Assembly: GCF_900103345.1 (NCBI RefSeq)
Contig: NZ_LT629702.1
Span: forward strand, 5,743,501 to 5,807,500
From: Pseudomonas azotoformans
GTDB lineage: Bacteria > Pseudomonadota > Gammaproteobacteria > Pseudomonadales > Pseudomonadaceae
Direction: 5' to 3'
Length of the DNA stretch: 64,000 nucleotides
The position numbers and the translations under genes are program-made. Positions 7,700 to 17,045 of this stretch are shown here, piece after piece; position 1 is the stretch's first letter, and each line of letters starts with the position of its first letter. The notes under the pieces are model-generated. The model did no database searches. It saw only the letters and a program-made list of their open reading frames with translations, and was not told the origin of the DNA.

Positions 7700-9253
7700 A
7701 TGCAGTTGATTGAACATGCCGACTCGCCGCGCTCGATTCGTTTGCACGAGCGCGACAACGTAGTGATCGTGGTCAATGACCAGGGCGTCCCGGCCGGGAC
7801 CGAGTTCCCGGATGGCCTGGTGACCGTGGATTTCATCCCCCAGAGCCACAAAGTGACCCTGGAAGATATCCCCGAAGGCGGCCAGATCATTCGTTACGGC
7901 CAGACCATCGGTTACGCCCTGGCGCCGATTCCACGCGGCAGCTGGGTGCAGGAAGATCAACTGCGCATGCCCACCGCGCCGCCACTGGACAGCTTGCCGC
8001 TGTCCACCGAGGTGCCTGAGACCCAGGCGCCGCTGGAGGGCTTTACCTTCGAGGGGTATCGCAACGCCGACGGCACCGTGGGTACGCGCAACATCCTCGG
8101 GATCACCACCACGGTGCAGTGCGTCACGGGCGTGCTGGACCATGCGGTCAAGCGCATCAAGGATGAATTGCTGCCCAAGTACCCGCACGTCGATGACGTG
8201 GTGGCGCTGACCCACAGCTATGGCTGCGGCGTGGCGATCACCGCGACGGACGCCTACATCCCGATCCGCACCGTGCGCAACCTGGCGCGCAACCCGAACC
8301 TGGGCGGTGAAGCCCTGGTGATCAGCCTGGGCTGTGAGAAATTGCAGGCCGGGCAGGTGATGCACGACAACGACAGCTCGGTCGACCTGAGTGAGCCCTG
8401 GCTGTATCGCTTGCAGGACTCCAGCCATGGGTTTACCGAAATGATCGAGCAGATCATGGAACTGGCCGAGACGCGCTTGAAGAAACTCGACCAGCGCCGC
8501 CGCGAAACCGTGCCGGCGTCCGAGTTGATCCTGGGCATGCAGTGCGGCGGCAGTGATGCGTTTTCCGGCATCACCGCCAACCCGGCGCTGGGTTATGCCT
8601 CGGACTTGTTGCTGCGGGCCGGGGCGACGGTGATGTTTTCCGAGGTCACTGAAGTACGGGATGCCATCTACTTGCTGACTTCGCGTGCAGAGACGAAGGA
8701 AGTTGCCCAGGAGCTGGTTCGGGAAATGGATTGGTACGACCGTTACCTGGCCAAGGGCGAGGCGGATCGCAGTGCCAACACCACGCCGGGTAACAAGAAG
8801 GGCGGGTTGTCGAATATCGTCGAGAAGTCCCTGGGCTCGATCGTCAAGTCCGGCAGCAGCGCGATCAACGGCGTGCTTGGGCCGGGTGAGCGTTTCAAGG
8901 GCAAAGGCCTGATTTTTTGCGCGACGCCGGCCAGTGACTTTGTGTGTGGCACCTTGCAACTGGCGGCGGGGATGAACCTGCATGTGTTCACCACCGGGCG
9001 TGGCACGCCTTACGGGTTGGCGATGGCGCCGGTGGTGAAGGTGTCGACGCGTACGGAACTGGCGCAGCGCTGGCCGGACCTGATCGATATCGACGCCGGG
9101 CGCATTGCCACCGGGCGTGCGACCATCGAGGAGCTGGGTTGGGAGCTGTTCCACTTCTATCTGGATGTGGCCAGCGGCAAGAAGCAGACGTGGGCGGAGC
9201 ACCACAAGCTGCACAACGACATTACCTTGTTCAACCCGGCGCCCATTACCTGA
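7700..9253 (+). CDS. garD: Galactarate dehydratase
   Basis: The 517-residue protein of the UxaA/GarD family has an N-terminal SAF-like domain (about 1-95) and a long catalytic part with [41 protein letters not shown] and [19 protein letters not shown]. These are hallmarks of GarD, which dehydrates meso-galactarate to 5-keto-4-deoxy-D-glucarate, the KdgD substrate. No separate glucarate dehydratase (enolase superfamily) lies in the window, so the local genes by themselves support galactarate use. It is the last gene of the island; a REP pair follows immediately. Confidence 0.93.
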   Translation: MQLIEHADSPRSIRLHERDNVVIVVNDQGVPAGTEFPDGLVTVDFIPQSHKVTLEDIPEGGQIIRYGQTIGYALAPIPRGSWVQEDQLRMPTAPPLDSLPLSTEVPETQAPLEGFTFEGYRNADGTVGTRNILGITTTVQCVTGVLDHAVKRIKDELLPKYPHVDDVVALTHSYGCGVAITATDAYIPIRTVRNLARNPNLGGEALVISLGCEKLQAGQVMHDNDSSVDLSEPWLYRLQDSSHGFTEMIEQIMELAETRLKKLDQRRRETVPASELILGMQCGGSDAFSGITANPALGYASDLLLRAGATVMFSEVTEVRDAIYLLTSRAETKEVAQELVREMDWYDRYLAKGEADRSANTTPGNKKGGLSNIVEKSLGSIVKSGSSAINGVLGPGERFKGKGLIFCATPASDFVCGTLQLAAGMNLHVFTTGRGTPYGLAMAPVVKVSTRTELAQRWPDLIDIDAGRIATGRATIEELGWELFHFYLDVASGKKQTWAEHHKLHNDITLFNPAPIT

Positions 9254-9268
9254 GACCGAGTCGCCTGC

Positions 9269-9340
9269 ATCGGGGGCAAGCCCCCTCCCACATTTTGAAC
9301 GGTGAGCACCGTCAGAGGTGGGAGGGGGCTTGCCCCCGAT
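9269..9340. repeat. REP pair, family 2 (GGGGGCTTGCCCCC)
   Basis: ATCGGGGGCAAGCCCCCTCC.. (9269-9293) and its inverted copy (9318-9340) have a 25-bp spacer. It lies between garD and the AEC transporter and marks the right end of the island. Confidence 0.9.
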
Positions 9341-9417
9341 GGCGGTAGACCAGACGAAGCGGCCTACACTGGCTTATCATTAGCCACCTAACGACGCTCA
9401 CCAAGGTTCTCCCCGGC

Positions 9418-10359
9418 ATGCTGGCAATTTTCCTCTCCACCCTCACCATCACCGCGCCGGTGTTTGCCATGCTGTTCCTGGGTGTGTTGCTCAAGCGCAT
9501 CCACTGGATCAACGATAACTTTATCCACACGGCCTCGTCCCTGGTGTTCAACGTCACCATGCCGGCGTTGCTGTTTCTCGGCATTCTGCATGCCGACCTG
9601 CACTCGGCACTCAAGCCGGGCTTGCTGATCTATTTTGCCGTCGCCACCTTGCTCAGCTTTGCCCTGGCCTGGGGTTGGGCGATCTTTCGTTGCCCGCGTG
9701 AAGACCGGGGCATCTACACCCAGGGGGCGTTTCGCGGTAATAACGGTGTGATCGGCCTGGCGCTGGCCGCCAGCATGTACGGCGACTACGGCATCTCCCT
9801 CGGCGCGATCCTCGCGGCGCTGGTGATCCTGTTCTACAACACGCTGTCGACCATTGTGCTGGCGGTGTACAGCCCGGTGATCAAGTCCGACCCATGGAGC
9901 ATCTGCAAGAGTGTGCTGGCCAACCCGTTGATCATCAGTGTGATCGCGGCGGCGCCGTTCGCCTATTTCCAGATCGGCCTGCCCGGCTGGCTGGAAAAGT
10001 CCATGCAGTACCTGGCGGACACCACCTTGCCGCTGGCGTTGATCTGCATCGGCGGCACCTTGTCACTGGCGGCTTTGCGCAAGAGCGGCAACATGGCGTT
10101 GAGCGCGAGCCTGATGAAGATGGTCTGGCTGCCGGTGATCGCCACCCTGGGCGCGTGGCTGCTGGGCTTTCGCGGGCCGGAGTTGGGGATTCTGTTCCTG
10201 TACTTCGGCGCACCGACGGCCGCTGCGAGCTTCGTGATGGCCAGGGCTGCCGAGGGCAATCATGAACTGGCGGCGGCGATTATCGTGATCACCACCTTGA
10301 TGGCGGCGGTGACCACGAATATCGGGATCTTTGTGTTGCAGGCGGGTGGTTGGATCTGA
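9418..10359 (+). CDS. AEC (auxin efflux carrier) family transporter
   Basis: The 313-residue, roughly 10-helix inner-membrane protein begins MLAIFLSTLTITAPVFAMLFLGVLLKR and contains NVTMPALLFLGI, AFRGNNGVIGLALA and FGAPTAAASFVMA. These are the proline- and asparagine-containing broken-helix motifs of AEC/YfdV/MdcF carriers. Members move small organic anions such as malonate or malate; the substrate here is not determinable. It is transcribed alone between REP elements. The ribosome-binding site is not obvious, with CAAGG 12 bp upstream the best match. Confidence 0.85.
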   Translation: MLAIFLSTLTITAPVFAMLFLGVLLKRIHWINDNFIHTASSLVFNVTMPALLFLGILHADLHSALKPGLLIYFAVATLLSFALAWGWAIFRCPREDRGIYTQGAFRGNNGVIGLALAASMYGDYGISLGAILAALVILFYNTLSTIVLAVYSPVIKSDPWSICKSVLANPLIISVIAAAPFAYFQIGLPGWLEKSMQYLADTTLPLALICIGGTLSLAALRKSGNMALSASLMKMVWLPVIATLGAWLLGFRGPELGILFLYFGAPTAAASFVMARAAEGNHELAAAIIVITTLMAAVTTNIGIFVLQAGGWI

Positions 10360-10383
10360 ACGCTCGGGTGCCTGTGAGGGCCA

Positions 10384-10403
10384 ATCGGGGGCTTGCCCCC
10401 GAT
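10384..10403. repeat. Single short REP hairpin, family 2
   Basis: ATCGGGGGCTTGCCCCCGAT is one perfect hairpin arm without a partner, between the convergent AEC transporter and the pcaC-like gene. It may act as a weak bidirectional terminator. Confidence 0.75.
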
Positions 10404-10416
10404 AGCTATCTGACCG

Positions 10417-10800
10417 TCACTGCTGATCTGTCTGATACGCGTCGATCACTTCCTGGGCGGCACGGAACGCATCAATCGCCGCCGGCACACCGGCATACAC
10501 CGCGCAATGCAGCAGTGCTTCGCGGATTTCCTCCACGGTGCAACCGTTGTTCAGTGCGCCGCGCACGTGGCCCTTCAGTTCCTGTGGGCACTTGAGCGCG
10601 GTCAGGGCGGCGAGGGTGATCAGGCTGCGGGTCTTCAGCGGCAACCCTTCGCGGTTCCACACGCTGCCCCAGGCATGTTCGTTGACGAAGTCCTGCAACG
10701 GCTGGCTGAACTCGGTCGCATTGCCCAGGGCGCGGTCGACGAACGCGTCGCCCATGACCTGGCGACGCATTTCCACCCCGGGCTTCTTCTGATCGGTCAT
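10417..10800 (-). CDS. pcaC: Carboxymuconolactone decarboxylase family protein (PcaC-like)
   Basis: The 127-residue protein matches 4-carboxymuconolactone decarboxylase in length and pattern: a start like GVEMRRQVMGDAFVDRALGNATEF, WNREGLPLKTRSLITLAAL, then LKGHVRGALNNGCTVEEIREALLHCAVYAGVPAA. PcaC converts gamma-carboxymuconolactone to beta-ketoadipate enol-lactone in protocatechuate breakdown. No other pca gene lies nearby, so a paralogue of unknown substrate is possible. Its ATG overlaps the stop of the CaCA exchanger gene (ATGA), showing translational coupling with a functionally unrelated gene. Confidence 0.75.
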   Translation of the reverse strand: MTDQKKPGVEMRRQVMGDAFVDRALGNATEFSQPLQDFVNEHAWGSVWNREGLPLKTRSLITLAALTALKCPQELKGHVRGALNNGCTVEEIREALLHCAVYAGVPAAIDAFRAAQEVIDAYQTDQQ

Positions 10801-11843
10801 TGCGGTTCCCTCTTGTGTTGGCGGCGCCAGGCTCGCAGCGTGCTGAACAACAGAAAAGCCACCAGCACTGGCAGGACGTAATACAGCATCAGGTGTTCAA
10901 GCTTGGTGGCCAGCGGCATGCCCGTGGTGAACGCCATCACGTGCAGCCCATACGCCAGGTACAGGCCCAGCAGCACCAGGCCTTCGGCGCGGGTCACGCG
11001 GTAACCGGTGTAGAACACCGGCAGGCACAGCACCACCACGCCGAGCATCACCGGCAGGTCGAAATCCAGGGCATTGGGCGATACTGACAGCGGAGAAGGG
11101 GCAAGCAGGGCAGTCAGCCCCAACACGCCGAGCAGATTGAACAGGTTGCTGCCGATCACGTTGCCCACGGCAATGTCCCGCTCGCCGCGCAAGGCGGCGA
11201 TCAGCGACGTCGCCAGGCAGGGCAGGGAGGTGCCGACACCGATCAGGGTCAGCCCGATCACACGTTCTGACAGGCCCAGGTCGCTCGCCACGTCCACTGC
11301 CGCGCCCAATAGCAAATGCCCGGCCAGCACCAGGATCAGAAAACCACCGAGCATCAGCAGCACGCTGCTCAGCCAGGGAGCCCTGGCCACCGTGTCCAGG
11401 GTGCGCGGGCGGCGGGAGTGGCGCGTCTGGTAATGCAATACGCCGAGGTAAGCGAGCAGGGCAACGAGCAGCATCAGGCCGTCGCTGGGCGTGAGTTCTT
11501 CGTTGGCCGCCAGGGTGAACACCAGCAGCCCGGCCAGGATCATCACGGGGATGTCCAGGCGTACCAATTGGCGTGAGACCCGCAACGGAACAATCAACGC
11601 CGACAGGCCCAGGGTCACCAGGATGTTGAAGATGCTGCTGCCGATCACGCTGCCCACGGCGATATCGGTATTACCGGCCAGGGTGGCTTGCAGGCTGACG
11701 GTCATCTGCGGCGCGCTGCTGCCGAAGGCGACGATGGTCAGGCCTATGATCAGTGGCCGCACTTTGAGGCTCGCGGCCAGGCGCACGGAGGCGCGCACCA
11801 GGATTTCGGCACCGAGGATCAGCAGCACCAGGCCGCTGACCAA
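10797..11843 (-). CDS. CaCA-family cation exchanger (YrbG-like) with atypical alpha repeats
   Basis: At least 348 residues and about 10 helices carry two alpha repeats: FGSSAPQMTVSLQATL..AVGSVIGSSIFNI and GVGTSLPCLATSLIAAL..AVGNVIGSNLFNL. The fold is that of prokaryotic sodium/calcium exchangers. The usual G-S/T-S-x-P-E glutamate is Q46 in repeat 1 and C208 in repeat 2, so calcium exchange is doubtful. The TTG at 11843 is the first conventional start, but the frame stays open to 11909 and encodes a continuing hydrophobic stretch (AIFGLTALSPWSLLELVSG). A GGAG 8 bp before an ATT at 11885 suggests a rare upstream start. It follows the rlpA-like gene closely. Confidence 0.8.
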   Translation of the reverse strand: MVSGLVLLILGAEILVRASVRLAASLKVRPLIIGLTIVAFGSSAPQMTVSLQATLAGNTDIAVGSVIGSSIFNILVTLGLSALIVPLRVSRQLVRLDIPVMILAGLLVFTLAANEELTPSDGLMLLVALLAYLGVLHYQTRHSRRPRTLDTVARAPWLSSVLLMLGGFLILVLAGHLLLGAAVDVASDLGLSERVIGLTLIGVGTSLPCLATSLIAALRGERDIAVGNVIGSNLFNLLGVLGLTALLAPSPLSVSPNALDFDLPVMLGVVVLCLPVFYTGYRVTRAEGLVLLGLYLAYGLHVMAFTTGMPLATKLEHLMLYYVLPVLVAFLLFSTLRAWRRQHKREPQ

Positions 11844-11901
11844 TTCCAGCAGGCTCCAGGGCGAGAGGGCGGTTAATCCGAAAATGGCCAGGGCTCCGTC
11901 T

Positions 11902-12273
11902 TCAATTGTTCAGGGCTTGCACGCGAACTCGCGCCGTACCGCTGCCGATCATACCCAGCTGTTCGGCAGCCTTGCGTGAAAGATCGATCAAGCGCCCACG
12001 GGTATGCGGGCCGCGATCATTGATGCGGACAACCACGGATCTGTCGTTGTCGAGATTGGTGACCTTGACCTGGGTGCCGAAGGGCAGGCGCCGGTGGGCA
12101 GCGGTCAGGGCGTTCTGGTTGAAGGGTTCACCGCTGGCAGTCTTCTTGCCGTGGTGCTTTGCGCCGTAATAGGAGGCGGTGCCGGTTTCGTCGTAGCCGT
12201 TGGGGTCGATGAGGCCGCTGGCGCAGCCGGCCAACAGGGAGAACAGGGCCAGGAGGCCGAGTAGACGCTTCAT
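11902..12273 (-). CDS. RlpA-like lipoprotein (septal ring/lytic transglycosylase family)
   Basis: The 123-residue precursor has a lipoprotein signal ([19 protein letters not shown], acylated Cys about 17). A single double-psi beta-barrel follows: [49 protein letters not shown] and [13 protein letters not shown]. RlpA cleaves denuded glycan strands at the septum. This copy lacks the C-terminal SPOR domain of canonical RlpA, so recruitment to the septum is uncertain. I chose the second ATG (12273) because GGGGAAA lies 8 bp upstream; the ATG at 12288 has no ribosome-binding site. It leads a three-gene reverse unit. Confidence 0.85.
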   Translation of the reverse strand: MKRLLGLLALFSLLAGCASGLIDPNGYDETGTASYYGAKHHGKKTASGEPFNQNALTAAHRRLPFGTQVKVTNLDNDRSVVVRINDRGPHTRGRLIDLSRKAAEQLGMIGSGTARVRVQALNN

Positions 12274-12308
12274 GCAAGGTTTCCCCATGTCAAAGGTAGA
12301 ATGAACTT

Positions 12309-12400
12309 ATGTGGGAGGGGGGCTTGCCCCCGATAGCGGTGCATCAGCCAGACATTCGTCAGCTGACACTCTGCAATCGGGGGCAAGCCCCCTCGCACAT
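12309..12400. repeat. REP pair, family 2
   Basis: ATGTGGGAGGGGGGCTTGCC.. (12309-12334) and its inverted copy ending CCTCGCACAT (12376-12400). It sits in the gap between gatB and the rlpA-like gene. Confidence 0.88.
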
Positions 12401-12445
12401 TGGTCCGAGCCGAGCATGAAACCTGACTCGGACCCTTCATCGCTA

Positions 12446-13891
12446 TCAGCCTTCGAGCTTGCTTTTCAGCAGTTCGTTCACCTGTTGCGGGTTGGCCTTG
12501 CCTTTGGAGGCTTTCATCGCCTGGCCGACAAAGAAGCCGAACATCTTGCCGCGCTTGGCTTCGTCTGCCGCGCGGTACTGCTCGACCTGCTCGGCGTTGG
12601 CTGCGAGCATTTCATCCAGCACGGCCGAGATCGCGCCGCTGTCGGTGACTTGCTTGAGGCCGCGCTTCTCGATGATCTCGTCGGCACTGCCTTCGCCACT
12701 GGCCATGGCTTCGAACACGGTCTTGGCGATTTTGCCGGAGATGGTGTTGTCCTTGATGCGCAGCAGCATGCCACCCAGCTGCTCGGCGCTGACCGGGGCT
12801 TCGTCGATTTCCAGGCCTTGCTTGTTCAACAGGCTGCCCAGCTCGACCATGACCCAGTTGGCCGCCAGCTTGGCGTCACCGGCAATGCTCACGACTTTTT
12901 CGAAGTAGTTGGCTTGCTCACGGCTGGACGCCAGGACGCTGGCATCGTAGACCGACAGGCCGAACTGTTCCTGGAAGCGCTCGCGTTTCTGCTGCGGCAG
13001 TTCCGGCAGGGTGGCGCGGATATCGTTGAGGAACGCGTCCTCCAGCACTACCGGCAGCAGGTCCGGATCGGGGAAGTAACGGTAGTCGTTGGCTTCCTCC
13101 TTGCTGCGCATGGCGCGGGTTTCGTCTTTGTTCGGGTCGTACAGGCGGGTTTGCTGGATGACCTTGCCGCCGTCTTCGATCAGTTCGATCTGGCGACGCA
13201 CTTCGCTGTTGATCGCCTTCTCGATGAATCGGAACGAGTTGACGTTCTTGATCTCGCAGCGGGTGCCGAACTCGACCTGGCCTTTTGGACGGATCGATAC
13301 GTTGCAGTCACAACGCAGCGAGCCTTCGGCCATGTTGCCGTCGCAAATACCCAGGTAGCGCACCAGCGCGTGAATGGTCTTGACGTAGGCTACGGCTTCC
13401 TTGGCGCTGCGCATGTCCGGTTCGGAGACGATTTCCAGCAGCGGTGTGCCGGCACGGTTCAGGTCGATACCGGTCGCGCCCGGGAATTCTTCGTGCAGGC
13501 TCTTGCCGGCGTCTTCTTCCAGGTGCGCACGGGTTACGCCGACGCGCTTGATGGTGCCGTCTTCCAGCGGGATGTCCAGGTGGCCCTTGCCGACGATCGG
13601 CAATTCCATCTGGCTGATCTGGTAGCCTTTGGGCAGGTCCGGGTAGAAGTAGTTCTTGCGCGCGAACACGTTGTGCTGGCCGATCTCGGCGTCAATCGCC
13701 AGGCCGAACATCACCGCCATGCGCACCGCTTCCTGGTTCAGCACCGGCAATACGCCGGGCATGCCCAGGTCGACCAGGCTGGCCTGGGTGTTGGGCTCGG
13801 AGCCGAACGTGGTGGCGCTACCGGAGAAAATCTTCGATTGGGTGGCGAGCTGGGTATGAATCTCCAGCCCGATCACGACTTCCCATTGCAT
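12446..13891 (-). CDS. gatB: Asp-tRNA(Asn)/Glu-tRNA(Gln) amidotransferase subunit B
   Basis: The 481-residue protein begins [25 protein letters not shown], the GatB signature. It has the cradle domain ([26 protein letters not shown]) that binds metal, ATP and the misacylated tRNA, and the C-terminal YqeY/tail domain (about 330-481, [15 protein letters not shown]) that grips the tRNA. It phosphorylates and amidates Asp or Glu on tRNA with ammonia tunnelled from GatA. It is the last gene of the gatCAB operon, 10 bp after gatA, with GGAGAAC upstream of the ATG. Confidence 0.98.
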   Translation of the reverse strand: MQWEVVIGLEIHTQLATQSKIFSGSATTFGSEPNTQASLVDLGMPGVLPVLNQEAVRMAVMFGLAIDAEIGQHNVFARKNYFYPDLPKGYQISQMELPIVGKGHLDIPLEDGTIKRVGVTRAHLEEDAGKSLHEEFPGATGIDLNRAGTPLLEIVSEPDMRSAKEAVAYVKTIHALVRYLGICDGNMAEGSLRCDCNVSIRPKGQVEFGTRCEIKNVNSFRFIEKAINSEVRRQIELIEDGGKVIQQTRLYDPNKDETRAMRSKEEANDYRYFPDPDLLPVVLEDAFLNDIRATLPELPQQKRERFQEQFGLSVYDASVLASSREQANYFEKVVSIAGDAKLAANWVMVELGSLLNKQGLEIDEAPVSAEQLGGMLLRIKDNTISGKIAKTVFEAMASGEGSADEIIEKRGLKQVTDSGAISAVLDEMLAANAEQVEQYRAADEAKRGKMFGFFVGQAMKASKGKANPQQVNELLKSKLEG

Positions 13892-13901
13892 AGTGTTCTC
13901 C

Positions 13902-15353
13902 TCAGAAGCCGGTAGGGGTGCGAGTGTGCCAGTCAGTGTTCAACTGGTACTGGTGCGCCACATTGAGCAGGCGGCCTTCCTGGAAATACGGGGCAAGCAA
14001 TTGCACGCCGACCGGCAGGCCATCGACGAAACCGGCAGGCATGGACAAGCCCGGCAGGCCCGCGAGGTTGGCGGTGATGGTGTACAGGTCCTCGAGGTAC
14101 GCAGCCACCGGGTCGCCGTTCTTGGCGCCGAGTTTCCAGGCCGGGTTCGGCGTGGTCGGGCCGAGGATCACGTCAACTTGTTCAAAGGCGGCCATGAAGT
14201 CGTTCTTCACCAGGCGGCGGATTTTCTGCGCCTTGAGGTAGTACGCGTCGTAGTAACCGGCCGAGAGGGCGTAGGCGCCGACCATGATGCGGCGCTGTAC
14301 TTCGGCACCGAAACCTTCGCCACGGGAGCGCTTATAAAGGTCGGTGAGGTCTTTCGGGTTTTCGCAGCGGTAGCCGAAACGCACGCCGTCGAAACGCGAC
14401 AGGTTGGAGGACGCTTCAGCCGGGGCGATCACGTAGTACGCAGGAATCGCGTGCCCGTTGTTCGGCAGGCTGATTTCCTTGATCACGGCGCCGAGCTTTT
14501 CCAGCTCCTTGACGCTGTTATGCACCAGTTCGGCGATGCGGGGGTCCAGACCGGCGCTGAAGTATTCCTTCGGCACGCCGATGCGCAGGCCCTTGAGCGA
14601 GGTGTTCAGGCTGGCGCTGTAGTCCGGCACCGGCTCATCGATGCTGGTGGAGTCCTGTTTATCGAAGCCGGCCATACCTTGTAACAAAATCGCGCAGTCT
14701 TCAGCGGTGCGGGCCAGTGGGCCGCCCTGATCGAGGCTTGACGCGTAGGCGATCATGCCCCAGCGGGAAACGCGACCGTAGGTCGGCTTCAGGCCGGTGA
14801 GGTTGGTGAACGCGGCAGGCTGGCGGATCGAACCACCGGTATCGGTGGCCGTGGCGGCCGGCAGGAAGCGCGCAGCAACAGCTGCAGCCGAACCACCGGA
14901 CGAACCGCCGGGCACGTGCTCCAGGTTCCACGGGTTTTTCACCGCGCCGTAGTAGCTCGACTCGTTGGCCGAACCCATGGCGAATTCGTCCATGTTGGTC
15001 TTGCCCAGGGTCACGGCCCCAGCGGCAGCCAGCTTGGACACCACGGTGGCGTCGTAGGGTGCCTTGAAGTTGTCGAGCATCTTCGAGCCGCAGCTGGTGC
15101 GAATGCCCTGGGTGCAGAACAGGTCTTTGTGGGCAATCGGCGCGCCCAGCAGTGGGCCATTTTCACCGTTGGCGCGACGTGCGTCGGCGGCCTTGGCCTG
15201 GCTCAAGGCCAGCTCTTCGGTGAGGCTGATGAAGCTGTTGACCTTCGAGTCGTGCTCGGCGATACGCGCCAGCAGGGTCTTGGTCAGCTCTTCGGAAGAA
15301 AACTTTTTGTCGGCGAGACCGCGGGCGATCTCGGCCAGAGTCATGTGATGCAT
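13902..15353 (-). CDS. gatA: Asp-tRNA(Asn)/Glu-tRNA(Gln) amidotransferase subunit A
   Basis: The 483-residue amidase-signature protein releases ammonia from glutamine. The Lys-cis-Ser-Ser triad is visible: [20 protein letters not shown] contains the base lysine, and [17 protein letters not shown] plus [13 protein letters not shown] carry the two serines. The N-terminus [23 protein letters not shown] matches other pseudomonad GatA proteins, which favours the ATG at 15353 over the one at 15344. It lies between gatC (16 bp) and gatB (10 bp) and is made with them as one complex in the cytoplasm. Confidence 0.98.
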   Translation of the reverse strand: MHHMTLAEIARGLADKKFSSEELTKTLLARIAEHDSKVNSFISLTEELALSQAKAADARRANGENGPLLGAPIAHKDLFCTQGIRTSCGSKMLDNFKAPYDATVVSKLAAAGAVTLGKTNMDEFAMGSANESSYYGAVKNPWNLEHVPGGSSGGSAAAVAARFLPAATATDTGGSIRQPAAFTNLTGLKPTYGRVSRWGMIAYASSLDQGGPLARTAEDCAILLQGMAGFDKQDSTSIDEPVPDYSASLNTSLKGLRIGVPKEYFSAGLDPRIAELVHNSVKELEKLGAVIKEISLPNNGHAIPAYYVIAPAEASSNLSRFDGVRFGYRCENPKDLTDLYKRSRGEGFGAEVQRRIMVGAYALSAGYYDAYYLKAQKIRRLVKNDFMAAFEQVDVILGPTTPNPAWKLGAKNGDPVAAYLEDLYTITANLAGLPGLSMPAGFVDGLPVGVQLLAPYFQEGRLLNVAHQYQLNTDWHTRTPTGF

Positions 15354-15369
15354 TGCAGGCTCTTTCCCT

Positions 15370-15657
15370 TTAGTCGATGACTTTCGGAACCAGGTACAGG
15401 CCGTTTTCGACCGCTGGCGCGATGGACTGGTAGGCCTCGCGATTATTACTCTCGGTCACGACGTCTGCGCGCAGGCGCTGGCTGGCTTCCAGCGGGTGAG
15501 CCAGGGGCTCGATGCCGTCGGTATTCACGGCTTGCATTTGGTCGACCAGCCCGAGAATGCTGTTCAGGGCGGCGGTGGTCTGTGGAAGATCGCCTTCATT
15601 GAGGCCCAGGCAGGCCAAATGAGCGATTTTTTCCACGTCGGAGCGTTCAAGCGTCAT
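15370..15657 (-). CDS. gatC: Asp-tRNA(Asn)/Glu-tRNA(Gln) amidotransferase subunit C
   Basis: The 95-residue small subunit begins [23 protein letters not shown] and carries [30 protein letters not shown], then ends [12 protein letters not shown]; this is the full GatC pattern. It wraps around GatA and links it to GatB, stabilising the complex. It is first in the gatCAB operon and divergent from mreB, with about 210 bp between the two starts. GGAG eight bases upstream of the ATG is the ribosome-binding site. Confidence 0.96.
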   Translation of the reverse strand: MTLERSDVEKIAHLACLGLNEGDLPQTTAALNSILGLVDQMQAVNTDGIEPLAHPLEASQRLRADVVTESNNREAYQSIAPAVENGLYLVPKVID

Positions 15658-15855
15658 GGGAATCTCCAGTGGAAAACAGAACGGAGGCTGTCCGTGTGTT
15701 AGATTGTCGGAACACTACCGCATTTCTACGGTCTTACGGCCGCGATTGTGGGGTTAGGTGCACAGAAAGTCGGCCAATTTAGCACATTGGCGCCTTGCCC
15801 AAAATCCCTGTCGTTGTTAGAGTTTGCCGCACTTTTTTACCCACGCGTTGCCTAG

Positions 15856-16905
<1,050 letters not shown>

Positions 16906-16936
16906 GCCTTTGCTGGTGAGCCCATGTTTCGCCCGC

Positions 16937-16960
16937 AGGCAGCACTTTGCAGTGCTGCCT
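16937..16960 (+). terminator. Stem-loop between mreB and mreC
   Basis: AGGCAGCACT-TTGC-AGTGCTGCCT is a perfect 10-bp stem 31 bp after the mreB stop, followed by GTTGGCGTTTAT instead of a T run. It is better read as a weak terminator or 3'-end stabiliser that gives unequal MreB:MreC output. Confidence 0.6.
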
Positions 16961-17045
16961 GTTGGCGTTTATCTTCTTCAATCTGCATCCAGGCCGGTTA
17001 GATGCCGTATGAATAAAGAGAACATTTGCCTGGGAGGAGCGGCTT

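Noticed and set aside
7592-9214. 540-codon minus-strand open frame opposite garD
   Set aside because: Antisense shadow of galactarate dehydratase; composition is His/Arg/Gln-rich and no motif is recognised.
12311-13915. 534-codon plus-strand open frame opposite gatB
   Set aside because: It is the antisense shadow of gatB, a certain gene; its translation is low in family-like pattern and high in His/Gln/Val as expected of GC-rich shadows.
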